From an uncultured Eubacterium sp. (GTDB taxonomy: Bacteria; Bacillota; Clostridia; Lachnospirales; Lachnospiraceae), in assembly GCA_910584245.1 (NCBI GenBank), contig CAJTZF010000033.1, positions 1-15,078 of the forward strand: 15,078 bases of DNA. The letters run 5' to 3'. The notes beneath the pieces are model-generated. The model was given only the letters and a program-made list of their open reading frames with translations, had not been told where the DNA came from and made no database searches. Both the position numbers and the translations under genes were made by a program. Positions 6,166 to 14,383 of the stretch are shown piece by piece; position 1 is the stretch's first letter; each line of letters opens with the position of its first letter.

Positions 6166-9100
6166 TCATTCTCCTTTGGACATTTTGATTCCGCTTATGT
6201 TTTCTACTACGTATTTTAACTGGGGCAGAAGCTCCTCTCCCTCCTCCGCCGCATATACAAAATACGGAACGGAATCTGGCACGAAGCGGAGTTTTCTGCC
6301 AAACTTCGCAATCAATTCAGGAATTTTCCCAGACTGTACCTCCGCCTTCTCATACATTTGAATGCGGATCCCATTTGGCTTCTCTGATATAGCCGTGATG
6401 TATGCCTCGTGCGCCTGGACTTTAAGAAGCGCAATATCCAAAAGATTGCATACAGACTGCGGTGGCTCGCCAAACCGGTCAATCAGCTCGTCAATCATAT
6501 CATCTTTCTCAGACTGGTTTTCAATATCCGCAATACGTTTGTAGACGTCAAGTTTCTGAAACTCATTTGGTATATAACCGGTTGGAATAAAGCCGTCGAC
6601 TTTTAGTTCGATACTTGTCTCGTACTCGTCGCTTTCCACCTTTTCGCCTTTTAGCTGTTTCACCGCCTCATTCAGCATCTTGCAGTAAAGATCGTAGCCG
6701 ACCGCCTCCATATGCCCGTGTTGTTTCGCACCGAGCAGATTGCCAGCGCCACGAATCTCAAGATCCCTCATAGAAATTTTAAACCCTGATCCGAGTTCTG
6801 TAAACTCTTTTATGGCGGCAAGCCGTTTTTCTGCAATTTCCCGTAAAATCTTGTTCCGCTTATACATCAAAAATGCGTAGGCCGTCCGGTTTGACCGGCC
6901 GACGCGGCCCCGAAGCTGGTAGAGCTGTGACAATCCAAGCTTATCCGCCTCGTCAATAATGATCGTATTGACGTTTGGAATGTCAAGCCCTGTTTCTACT
7001 ATTGTAGTTGATACAAGTACATCAATCTCCCCGCTGACGAAATTAAACATCGTATTTTCAAGCTCTCTCTCGTTCATCTGCCCGTGGGCATACGAGACAA
7101 CCGCCTCCGGTACGAGCTTCGCGATCTCTCCGGCCAAAATATCCATATTAGCCACCCGGTTATACACATAATACACCTGTCCTCCCCGGCCGACTTCCCG
7201 CAAAATAGCTTCCCGTATGATCTGGTTATTCCTCTCCATGACAAATGTCTGGATTGGCATGCGGTCCACTGGCGGTTCCTCTAGAACGCTCATATCCCGG
7301 ATGCCTACAAGGCTCATATGCAACGTTCTCGGTATCGGCGTCGCTGTCAGGGTCAGCACGTCAATATCCGTTTTCAACTGCTTCAGCTTTTCCTTGTGCG
7401 TAACCCCAAAACGCTGCTCCTCGTCGACGATAAGCAGTCCGAGCTTTTTGTACGTCACGTCCTTGCCAAGCAGCCGGTGGGTGCCAATAACGATATCAAT
7501 ACTTCCCTTCCGGATTTTTTCAATCGTCTCCTTCTGTTCCTTTGCCGTCCGAAGTCTCGAAAGCATCCCTACTTCTATGCTAAAATCCCTCATCCTCTGT
7601 ACAAACGTATTATAGTGCTGTCCCGCGAGTATCGTCGTCGGCACAAGCACCGCTACCTGCCTGCCATCCATCACCGCCTTGAAGGCCGCCCGCAATGCGA
7701 TCTCCGTTTTGCCGTAACCGACGTCACCGCAAATAAGACGGTCCATAATTCTTGTGCTCTCCATATCATTTTTCGTGTCCTCGATTGCATGGAGCTGGTC
7801 TTCCGTCTCCTCATAAGGAAACAATTCTTCAAATTCTTTCTGCCACACTGTGTCCTTTTCAAAGGCATGCCCCTCCCTGGCCTGCCTCTTTGCGTACAAT
7901 TCCACAAGCTCTCGGGCAATCTCCTTTACCGCCCCTTTCACCCTGGATTTCGTCTTTTTCCATTCCGGTGAGTTAAGCTTATTCAGTTTCGGAACCTTCT
8001 CCGCATCCTTCCCCGCATACTTCTGCAAGAGTTCGAGAGAGGTGGCAGGGATGTATAAATTGCTGCCTCCCGCATAGGATACTTTCAGGTAGTCCTTCGT
8101 AACATGGTCGACCTCAATTTTTTCAATTCCCTCATAAATACCAAGCCCATGATTTTCATGTACGACATAATCCCCGATCTTTAAATCATTAAAGCTGTGA
8201 ATCGCAGATCCCTCATACTTTTTCAGCTTCCTCGTGCGCTGCTTTTTCACCCCTCCAAATATATCTCCCTCGGTCAGCACAACAAACCGAAGGTTCGGAT
8301 ATTCAAACCCTTTCCGCAGATTTCCCTTTGAAATCATGACTTCTCCTGGTAAAAGCTCATGATTCAGCGTCCGGCTATAGAAAGCCACGATATCAAAATC
8401 CTGCAAATCATGGCAAAGGCGCTCACCCCGCGTCTTTGAGCCAGACAATACAAGAACGCGGTACCCGTTTTTCTTTAACCGCTGTATATCCTTTGCCAGA
8501 AGCGAAAAATTATTATTATAGGAAGGAGCCGACTGCACCTGGAAATTAAATTTCCGCTTAACGGGCAAATCCCTCACTGCCATATCCAGTGTTGTCAAAA
8601 GCACGAGCGGCAGGGAACTCAATTTCTTGAGTACGACTGGCAGCGAAAAGATGACCTCCATCTGTTTAGGCAGGATATATCCCTTTTCCAAACGGCTCAC
8701 CATACTTTCACGAAACTCGTACTCCACCGCTTCTCCCTTCTCAATACACCGGTTCGGCTCATCCATAAATACACATATATTCTCTTCCGCCAAATAGTCA
8801 AAAAAGGAATGTACATCACTTGTAAAATAGCTCACGAAACTCTCCAAATTTACAAGACCGTGGTAAATCTGATACGTCTCTCGAAAACTCTCCACATTTT
8901 GCGTAAGGCGGGCCGCCTCTTCCACCTTTCCTTCTTCTTTGAACTTGCGGACGCACGTTTTCAGCTCCTGTCCCATCCGGTGCATTCCCTCAAGAATCTG
9001 GTCTTCCTCCAAAAAAACTTCCGCCGCCGGATAAATGCCGACCTCCTCTACCGTCTCCACTGAGCGCTGGCTCTCCACATCAATCCGCCGTATATTGTCC

Positions 9101-9732
9101 ACTTCATCCCCCCACAGTTCGATCCGGTAGGGGCAATCCTCCGTCAAAGGAAATATATCAATAATTCCGCCGCGAACAGAAAACTCTCCCTCCCGTTCAA
9201 CCTGCCCCACATTTTCATATCCAATATAGACAAAGCGGCTGCGAAGCTCCTCCAGATCCACCTGGTCCCCTTCCCGGACTGAAATACTATGTTTTTTATA
9301 TTTCTCAAAGGGAAGGCAGTAATCCATACCCGCATCAATGGTCGTCACTATCGTGACCGGCTCCTTCTCAATCAGCTTTTTAATCACCTTCAGCCGCTCT
9401 TTGACGATCGCCTGGCCGTGAACATCCGCACTATAAAATATAAAGTCCTTCGCAGGATAGTACATAATGGCAGAATTACGGCCATACAATTTTAAATCCT
9501 CCACAAGCTCCTTCGCCCTCATCTCATTGTGGGTAATAACCAGCCTGCTTCGGTAATTCTCTCCCGCCCCATAGATCATATGGCTCTTCTGTGTATCCAT
9601 ACAGCCGATTACATTGACTGGGAATTCACCTTTTTCCATCGAAATAATCAGTTGTTCAAATTCCTCGAGCTCCGTAAGCGGTGCCAATAACGTATTCAAA
9701 ACTCCATCCTGCCTTTCATTTTCGTTTTGCAT
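6166..9732 (-). CDS. mfd: Transcription-repair coupling factor Mfd
   Basis: An 1188-residue ATP-dependent translocase that removes RNA polymerase stalled at DNA damage and recruits UvrA. Domains in order are an N-terminal UvrB-like module (about 20-390), a CarD-like RNA polymerase interaction domain (about 513-573, with GDYVVHENHGLGIYEGI), and the RecG-like helicase. Helicase motifs are Walker A GDVGYGKTE (669-677), DEEQ (770-773), TATPIPR (796-802) and QLRGRVGRS (938-947). A C-terminal TRCF domain follows. All key motifs are intact and length is typical. The chosen ATG lies inside the end of pth (17-bp overlap) with no strong ribosome binding site, so translation probably depends on coupling. 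A slightly later start is possible. Confidence 0.98.
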   Translation of the reverse strand: MQNENERQDGVLNTLLAPLTELEEFEQLIISMEKGEFPVNVIGCMDTQKSHMIYGAGENYRSRLVITHNEMRAKELVEDLKLYGRNSAIMYYPAKDFIFYSADVHGQAIVKERLKVIKKLIEKEPVTIVTTIDAGMDYCLPFEKYKKHSISVREGDQVDLEELRSRFVYIGYENVGQVEREGEFSVRGGIIDIFPLTEDCPYRIELWGDEVDNIRRIDVESQRSVETVEEVGIYPAAEVFLEEDQILEGMHRMGQELKTCVRKFKEEGKVEEAARLTQNVESFRETYQIYHGLVNLESFVSYFTSDVHSFFDYLAEENICVFMDEPNRCIEKGEAVEYEFRESMVSRLEKGYILPKQMEVIFSLPVVLKKLSSLPLVLLTTLDMAVRDLPVKRKFNFQVQSAPSYNNNFSLLAKDIQRLKKNGYRVLVLSGSKTRGERLCHDLQDFDIVAFYSRTLNHELLPGEVMISKGNLRKGFEYPNLRFVVLTEGDIFGGVKKQRTRKLKKYEGSAIHSFNDLKIGDYVVHENHGLGIYEGIEKIEVDHVTKDYLKVSYAGGSNLYIPATSLELLQKYAGKDAEKVPKLNKLNSPEWKKTKSRVKGAVKEIARELVELYAKRQAREGHAFEKDTVWQKEFEELFPYEETEDQLHAIEDTKNDMESTRIMDRLICGDVGYGKTEIALRAAFKAVMDGRQVAVLVPTTILAGQHYNTFVQRMRDFSIEVGMLSRLRTAKEQKETIEKIRKGSIDIVIGTHRLLGKDVTYKKLGLLIVDEEQRFGVTHKEKLKQLKTDIDVLTLTATPIPRTLHMSLVGIRDMSVLEEPPVDRMPIQTFVMERNNQIIREAILREVGRGGQVYYVYNRVANMDILAGEIAKLVPEAVVSYAHGQMNERELENTMFNFVSGEIDVLVSTTIVETGLDIPNVNTIIIDEADKLGLSQLYQLRGRVGRSNRTAYAFLMYKRNKILREIAEKRLAAIKEFTELGSGFKISMRDLEIRGAGNLLGAKQHGHMEAVGYDLYCKMLNEAVKQLKGEKVESDEYETSIELKVDGFIPTGYIPNEFQKLDVYKRIADIENQSEKDDMIDELIDRFGEPPQSVCNLLDIALLKVQAHEAYITAISEKPNGIRIQMYEKAEVQSGKIPELIAKFGRKLRFVPDSVPYFVYAAEEGEELLPQLKYVVENISGIKMSKGE

Positions 9733-10285
9733 TATACCGGTTCATCGCTGCTTCCACCCCGTCTGACAAAATTGTCTCCACGGCCTCCACCGCAACATCA
9801 AGAACCTCTCCTATCACCTTTTCATCCTCCCGGGAAAACCGCCCGAGCACATGTCTCACGAGATCTCCCCCCTCCGGCTTACCTCCCACACCCACCTTCA
9901 CCCTGGGAAACTCATTCGTTCCCAGGTGGGAAATGATATTTTTAATTCCGTTGTGGCCCCCGGCGCTTCCTTTGCTTCGTATGCGGAGCTGCCCCACCTC
10001 GAGATCTATATCATCATATGCGATAATAATATCCTCGCTTTCCAGTTTATAATAATCCACAAGACTGCGCACACACTCTCCACTCAGATTCATAAACGTT
10101 TGCGGCTGCGCCAGAATAACCTTCTCTCCCCCAATCATTCCCTTTCCGCAAATTGCCTTATGCTCTTTGCCCGTTAATGGTATATTATATTTATCTGAAA
10201 TCCTGGCTATCACTCCAAACCCGATATTATGGCGGGTCCCTGCATAATCTCTCCCCGGATTTCCAAGCCCTGCGACCAATTTCAT
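9716..10285 (-). CDS. pth: Peptidyl-tRNA hydrolase
   Basis: Releases tRNA from peptidyl-tRNA that drops off the ribosome; essential in most bacteria. The 189-residue protein has the full Pth active site: Asn9 in GLGNPG, the catalytic His19 in TRHNIGF, Asn66 in TFMNLSG, Asp91 in YDDIDL and Asn112 in GGHNGIK. The start used is the ATG at 10285, 7 nt after GGAGGT; the TTG five codons earlier overlaps that ribosome binding site and is rejected. It is the first gene of the operon with mfd, behind a good promoter 52 bp upstream. The pth-mfd order is common in Firmicutes. Confidence 0.98.
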   Translation of the reverse strand: MKLVAGLGNPGRDYAGTRHNIGFGVIARISDKYNIPLTGKEHKAICGKGMIGGEKVILAQPQTFMNLSGECVRSLVDYYKLESEDIIIAYDDIDLEVGQLRIRSKGSAGGHNGIKNIISHLGTNEFPRVKVGVGGKPEGGDLVRHVLGRFSREDEKVIGEVLDVAVEAVETILSDGVEAAMNRYNAKRK

Positions 10286-10336
10286 TGACACTACCTCCAA
10301 ATACCTATTCCTATATACTCGATCTGCCTGTTTTCT

Positions 10337-10365
10337 ATTTTAACAAAAATAGAAAGGAATCACAA
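10337..10365 (-). promoter_or_regulatory. SigA-type promoter for the pth-mfd operon
   Basis: On the minus strand TTGTGA (10365-10360) and TAAAAT (10342-10337) are 17 bp apart. The start site would be near 10330. The target duplication of the ISAs1 element begins 9 bp upstream of the -35, so upstream promoter contacts have been replaced by IS sequence. Confidence 0.7.
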
Positions 10366-10374
10366 GACAACATT

Positions 10375-10383
10375 TTTTATAAT
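10375..10383. repeat. Target-site duplication, left copy
   Basis: TTTTATAAT here directly abuts the left inverted repeat of the IS, and is repeated exactly at 11898-11906 against the right inverted repeat. Nine bases fits the 8-10 bp duplications of the ISAs1 family. Confidence 0.8.
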
Positions 10384-10400
10384 CAAGTTAAACTTATAAA
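10384..10400 (+). repeat. Left terminal inverted repeat of the ISAs1 element
   Basis: CAAGTTAAACTTATAAA matches the reverse complement of 11881-11897 (CAGGATAAACTTTTAAA) at 14 of 17 positions, including the terminal CA and an uninterrupted TAAACTT. Confidence 0.75.
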
Positions 10401-10455
10401 CCGATATGCACTGCGACACCATTTCTGGTGCTGTATAAAAATATATAGAGATGAT

Positions 10456-11691
10456 TTATTTTACGGGAGATTTCCCTTTTGACCCTAATGCCTCTCTAAT
10501 GCTCTCCACATCCAGCATAGACAGCATTTTTTCTATCTCATTTTCATAATCTAAGGACAACTCATACCGGATTCGCTTCATGCTTAGTTTATAGCTTTCT
10601 TTTACCAGTCCTAAAATCGCCAGCGCTATCTTTTTCATGATCTGCAGGTTCTTTGCGCTTGTCTTCCCCATGCTTGTATTTTTATCATCCCCAAATGTAA
10701 AATCCAGGTGCCAGTGAAGTTTTACCTCCACTCCCCAGTGCCCTCTCGCCGCCCGTTCAAATTCTTCTGCGTTTTCCCCTATGCTGCATATGTAATACCG
10801 GTATTCCTCTTCCTTCGTTCCATTTGCCTTTTCCACCCTCTTATGGACCATCCCGAAACTTTTGAGCTTTTTCCACTTCTCCCGTTCACTGTACCAGTCT
10901 ATATCCTCCGTGATATAGTATTCCCGGACTGCGCTTCCTCCATGTTCCGGCCCCACTGTCTTTTTGTAACATCCTTCTTTCCCCTTCAGCTTTTTCAGTA
11001 CGCTCTCTTCAAAATAGTCTCTGACTTCTTCATAAAACAGCCCCTGGTTTCCCTTCAGCGCAAGCACATAGTCCCCTTTCCCTGATACAATCGCAGAAAC
11101 CGTGTCCTTCTGGCAGTTCATGGCATCTGCCGTTACGACCGTATCCCGCAGATCCATCAGTCCCAGCAGTTCCTGTGCCGCTGGTATCTCATTTGTCTTT
11201 TCTTCTATGAATTTCTGTGCCAGGCATATTCCATAGTCATTTGAATACACATTCAGGGTTTGCAGTGCCTTTACCTCCCCATGTTCTCCTGACTTCCTTT
11301 TAGATCCTCTGCTTTCCTTCCCATCTACACATACAATGGCTTTTTCATGGATACTGTCATTTTTCCCTGACAGCAGCACAATCCCCTTTATTGTATGAAG
11401 CAACAGTTCTACCGCCATCTGGTAAAAGTGTTCCGTATTAATATTTCCCATCACGATACGGTAAGTATCATCTGTTGGAATACCAAATGGAAGTTCCAGA
11501 TATTTGCGCAGCCACTTCTCTTTCCTTTTGGCAAAGCTTTCAATTTCTCCCCATTCATCCGCATTTCCAAGGACAGCAAAAAATACGATCATAATGATGT
11601 CGCCCAGAAGGTGTCTGGTATAGGAAGGATGTCTGTAATCCGGCACGGCATCCGCATATTTCTTAATATTTTGTATCAAGGAATCATTCAA
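10456..11691 (-). CDS. ISAs1-family transposase
   Basis: A 411-residue DDE transposase from the TTG at 11691. It shows the family N-terminal region (YRHPSYTRHLLGDIIMIVFF, then ADEWGEIESFA) and the catalytic triad: Asp123 in VDGKE, Asp189 in TADAMNCQ, and Glu322 in RGHWGVEVKLHWHLDFTF. The C-terminal helix bundle is present, so the catalytic core looks intact. The start is unsettled. The same frame stays open to 11760 without a good start codon, while a well-placed ATG with a GGGAG ribosome binding site at 11768 lies in the frame that would join it by a -1 shift. The true N-terminus may therefore be that ATG, with a frameshift mutation or recoding. Downstream there is no terminator before pth. 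Confidence 0.93.
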   Translation of the reverse strand: MNDSLIQNIKKYADAVPDYRHPSYTRHLLGDIIMIVFFAVLGNADEWGEIESFAKRKEKWLRKYLELPFGIPTDDTYRIVMGNINTEHFYQMAVELLLHTIKGIVLLSGKNDSIHEKAIVCVDGKESRGSKRKSGEHGEVKALQTLNVYSNDYGICLAQKFIEEKTNEIPAAQELLGLMDLRDTVVTADAMNCQKDTVSAIVSGKGDYVLALKGNQGLFYEEVRDYFEESVLKKLKGKEGCYKKTVGPEHGGSAVREYYITEDIDWYSEREKWKKLKSFGMVHKRVEKANGTKEEEYRYYICSIGENAEEFERAARGHWGVEVKLHWHLDFTFGDDKNTSMGKTSAKNLQIMKKIALAILGLVKESYKLSMKRIRYELSLDYENEIEKMLSMLDVESIREALGSKGKSPVK

Positions 11692-11693
11692 TT

Positions 11694-11768
11694 CTATTGT
11701 ATCAGGTGAAATTCCGTTTTCTGCAAAGGTACTGTGAACGCTTCCAGGCGGGTTGGTTTCTTAGCCAT
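11694..11768 (-). pseudogene. Possible original N-terminus of the ISAs1 transposase, out of frame
   Basis: ATG at 11768 follows GGGAG by 9 nt and encodes 24 residues beginning MAKKPTRLEAFTVP before a TAG. A -1 change of frame near 11725-11731 would continue into FAENGISPDTIE and then the annotated transposase. It could also be a chance ORF or a leader peptide. Confidence 0.35.
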
Positions 11769-11826
11769 ACTTGCTTTCTCCCTCTCTGATATAAATATTC
11801 TAAAACAAATATAGCAGATAAGCCAC

Positions 11827-11857
11827 GAAAAAAGAATAGGCTTCCTATCCTTTTTTC
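11827..11857. terminator. Bidirectional terminator-like hairpin inside the right end of the IS
   Basis: Bases 11827-11840 pair with 11844-11857: G and six A pair with six T and C, and GATAGG-like arms close around a 3-base loop with one mismatch (A35/C49 of this line). The A6/T6 arms make it a potential intrinsic terminator on either strand. It lies upstream of the transposase, where it could block transcription entering from outside. Confidence 0.65.
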
Positions 11858-11880
11858 ATGCCCTGTAATATTTTTGTAAT

Positions 11881-11897
11881 TTTAAAAGTTTATCCTG
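11881..11897 (-). repeat. Right terminal inverted repeat of the ISAs1 element
   Basis: Read on the minus strand it is CAGGATAAACTTTTAAA, the partner of 10384-10400. Base 11897 is the last base of the element. Confidence 0.75.
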
Positions 11898-11906
11898 TTT
11901 TATAAT
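11898..11906. repeat. Target-site duplication, right copy
   Basis: TTTTATAAT, identical to 10375-10383, immediately outside the right inverted repeat. Confidence 0.8.
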
Positions 11907-11913
11907 TATTTCA

Positions 11914-12577
11914 CAACGCTACAAAGGGACCGGGATTGAGGACAAGATCATCTCCATGTATGCAAAAGGTATGACAACCTTACAAATATCAGAAATGGTA
12001 GAAGACATCTGTGGTTTTGAAATCAGTGCAGGAATGGTCTCAGACATCACCAATAAGCTGCTTCCGCACATTGAGGAATGGCAGAACCGCCCGCTGTCCG
12101 ATGTATCCCCCATCGTGTTTATTGATGTCATCCATTTTTCCGTCCGGGACGACGGAATCATTCGGAAACTGGCTGCCTACGTTGTCCCCGGAATCAACGG
12201 TAACGGATATAAAAAGGTTATGGCCATTGAAATCAGAGAAAACGAAAGCAGCAAATACTGGCTGGTTGTCCTAAACAGTCTGAAAAACCGTGGAGTAAGC
12301 GATATCCTCATCCTCTGCTCCGATGGACTTGCGGGACTGAAAGAAGCTGCCCAGACAGCATTCCCTGACACCAAACACCAGCGCTGTATCGTGCACATGG
12401 TAAGGAACTCTTTAAAATATGTTGCCAACAAAGATATGAAAGCATTTGCAAAAGACTTAAAGACCATCTACACTGCTCCGAATGAGCAGGCAGCCAAAGG
12501 CCATCTGGAAGATGTAACAGAAAAATGGGAGAGACAGTACCCGAATGCCATGAAAAGGTGGCATGAGAACTGGGATT
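11914..12577 (+). pseudogene. IS256-family (Mutator-type) transposase, internal fragment
   Basis: The plus-strand frame gives GTGIEDKIISMYAKGMTT at its start, followed by SAGMVSDITNKLLPHIEEWQ, PIVFIDVIHFSVR, SDGLAGLKEAAQTAFP and HQRCIVHMVRNS, all characteristic of the IS256 family. Two catalytic Asp are kept (in VFIDVIHF and CSDGLAG), but homology ends after RWHENWD and the frame then runs through unrelated codons to a stop at 12619-12621. About 100 residues are missing at each end of the usual roughly 400, including the catalytic Glu. No start codon of its own is credible; the ATG at 11956 is internal. It is a dead remnant lying tail-to-tail with metG. Confidence 0.88.
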
Positions 12578-12610
12578 TTCAAATGGCCCCTTGTCTGCAA
12601 TTTCTTTCAG

Positions 12611-14239
12611 CTATAAAATAGCCTTTAATTTTTCTGTTTCTTCTTCAATTACTTTCTTATCAATCCTATGGAACAATATTTCAACCTCTGGGAGCAAATA
12701 GCCACTTTCAACATGTTGCCTTTTCCACTTATTACTTAAGTTCAACCATTTCAATACTTTTTCCGAAGAAAATGGTAAAAAAGGAGAAAGCAAAACTGCT
12801 AAGTTTGCTATAATCTGCACACATTGATAAAGTGTATTATCACAAGCGTTCTTATTTGTATTTCGTGTAATCCAAGGCTGCTCTGTATCAAAAAACTTAT
12901 TTGCATTTCTTATAAAATCAAAAATTTCATTAATCGCATCCTTGAAATATCCATTTTCAATAATCTTTCCTACAGCAATATACAGACTATCTATTTGATT
13001 ATCCAATTCAACATTATTACTTCCTTGAGGAACCACACCATCACAATATTTTTGTATAAACGCCAATGTTCTATTCACGAAATTTCCGTATGCCCCAAGC
13101 AATTCGCCATTATGGCTATGAACATATTCTCTCCATGAGAAATCTGCATCCTTTTTCTCCGGTCCATTTGCAATAAAAAAATATCGAATAGAATCCGCTT
13201 CATAATTATCCAATAAATCCTTTACCCATATTGCATAATTCTGACTTGTAGATATTTTCCTACCTTCCAAAGTTAAATACTCACTGGACACAATCTGGTC
13301 TGGTAAATGCCATGCTTCCCCATTTCCAAGTAATAGTGCTGGTAATATAATCGTATGGAATGGAATATTATCCTTTCCATGCACATAATAATGCTTGGCA
13401 TCTTCTCCCCATAACTCAGAAAATGCATTGGTATTCCCTCCAGTAGCAACTCTACTTGCTGATAGATAACCTAATACATTTTCCGCCCATATATAAATTG
13501 TTTTATTTTCATACCCATCCTTAGGTACGCTTATTCCCCATTCCAAATCTCTAGTTAATGCTCGGTCTCTTAATCCATCGTTAATATACCGATTTGTAAA
13601 TGCAATTGCATTTTTCCGCCACTCAGGATGATTTTCAACCAGTGTTTCTAACTCTGTCTGAAGTTTCGAAATAGCAATATATAAGTGGGTAGAGTTCCTG
13701 AAACCAATCGGTTTCCCACATACAGCGCATTTAGGTTCTATAAGAGTTTCCGGCTCTAAAACTGCTCCACATGAATCACATTGATCGCCTCTGGTATCAC
13801 TTCCGCATTTAGGGCATTTTCCTAATACGAAACGGTCTGCCAAAAAAGTTTTGCAACTTTCACAATAAGCCTGTGGAACTTCTTTTTCATACACATATGG
13901 ACTTTCGTACAATTTTGTATGAAAATCTCTCACGAAATCTTTATGCTCATTTGCAGATGTTTTAGTATAGGCATCATAACTAAATCCCAACCTTTCAAAG
14001 CACTTTACAAACTCCCTATGATAAAAGTCACTGACCTCTTGCGGTGTTTTGTTTTCTTGTTTTGCTCTAATTGCTATAGGAGTGCCATGACAATCACTTC
14101 CCGAAACAAAATATACTTTGTCTCCTATTGCTCTATGATATCTTGCCAATACATCTCCCGGTAATAATCCTGCAATATGTCCTATGTGCAATGAACCATT
14201 TGCATATGGCCATGCACCACCAATTAATATTTGTCTCAT
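12611..14239 (-). CDS. metG: Methionyl-tRNA synthetase, type 2 (MetRS2)
   Basis: Charges tRNA-Met with methionine. The 542-residue class I synthetase has HIGH (18-21), the KMSKS-equivalent KISTS (328-332), and four CxxC pairs in the connective peptide (126/129, 142/145, 154/157, 171/174), the two-knuckle zinc form. It lacks the C-terminal EMAP-like tRNA-binding domain. The sequence follows, stretch by stretch, the second MetRS known from Bacillus anthracis/cereus and some pneumococci (IGGAWPYANGSLHIGHIA, DFSWREY, HSHN.ELLGAYGNFVNRTL), a type reported to resist MetRS1 inhibitors such as REP8839. The ATG at 14239 follows GAGGT by 7 nt; the upstream in-frame ATG at 14299 has no such site. The gene is visibly more AT-rich than mfd or malQ and sits among IS and toxin-antitoxin remnants, pointing to horizontal acquisition. 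It is controlled by a T-box leader. Confidence 0.93.
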   Translation of the reverse strand: MRQILIGGAWPYANGSLHIGHIAGLLPGDVLARYHRAIGDKVYFVSGSDCHGTPIAIRAKQENKTPQEVSDFYHREFVKCFERLGFSYDAYTKTSANEHKDFVRDFHTKLYESPYVYEKEVPQAYCESCKTFLADRFVLGKCPKCGSDTRGDQCDSCGAVLEPETLIEPKCAVCGKPIGFRNSTHLYIAISKLQTELETLVENHPEWRKNAIAFTNRYINDGLRDRALTRDLEWGISVPKDGYENKTIYIWAENVLGYLSASRVATGGNTNAFSELWGEDAKHYYVHGKDNIPFHTIILPALLLGNGEAWHLPDQIVSSEYLTLEGRKISTSQNYAIWVKDLLDNYEADSIRYFFIANGPEKKDADFSWREYVHSHNGELLGAYGNFVNRTLAFIQKYCDGVVPQGSNNVELDNQIDSLYIAVGKIIENGYFKDAINEIFDFIRNANKFFDTEQPWITRNTNKNACDNTLYQCVQIIANLAVLLSPFLPFSSEKVLKWLNLSNKWKRQHVESGYLLPEVEILFHRIDKKVIEEETEKLKAIL

Positions 14240-14337
14240 TTTACATACCTCATTTCTTTTCAATTTTGTAGTGATAACTTCGTTTCTTATGTTGTTCATT
14301 TATAACATGTTTTCTGGTTAGTTGCATTTTTGGTACT

Positions 14338-14383
14338 AAAAAAGCCCTCCTCTCTGAAAAATTTCTTTTTCAGGGACGAGAGC
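14338..14383 (-). terminator. Regulatory terminator of the metG T-box
   Basis: On the minus strand a long stem (14383-14366 with 14361-14344) ends in CTGAAAAA/TTTTTCAG around a four-base loop, has two mismatches, and is followed by six T (14343-14338). It would form when tRNA-Met is charged, stopping transcription before metG. Confidence 0.9.

Larger units (their letters stand above)
10384..11897 (-). mobile_element. Complete ISAs1-family insertion sequence (1514 bp)
   Basis: The element is bounded by imperfect 17-bp terminal inverted repeats starting with CA (14 of 17 positions match) and flanked by a 9-bp direct repeat. It contains one transposase gene on the minus strand, a hairpin with terminator form at its right end and a small hairpin (10417-10430) near its left end. 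Removing the element and one TTTTATAAT copy restores a continuous sequence upstream of the pth promoter. The near-perfect duplication suggests a fairly recent insertion. Confidence 0.85.

Noticed and set aside
7318..7971. Long plus-strand open frame opposite mfd (217 codons)
   Set aside because: It is antisense to the strongly conserved Mfd helicase region, has no ribosome binding site and no recognisable protein pattern. The same holds for the other plus-strand frames opposite mfd, malQ, pth and the metallophosphoesterase.
10283..10300. TTG start upstream of the pth ATG
   Set aside because: The GGAGGT site immediately follows that TTG and is correctly spaced for the ATG at 10285, which also gives the family's MKLVAGLGNPG start.
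10417..10430. CACCA/TGGTG hairpin as the left end of the IS or as a terminator
   Set aside because: It has no U-tract, and the inverted repeat plus target duplication place the IS end at 10384 instead.
14237..14299. Earlier in-frame ATG for metG
   Set aside because: The extra 20 residues are not found in the family, lie in the T-box leader and have no good ribosome binding site; GAGGT precedes the ATG at 14239.
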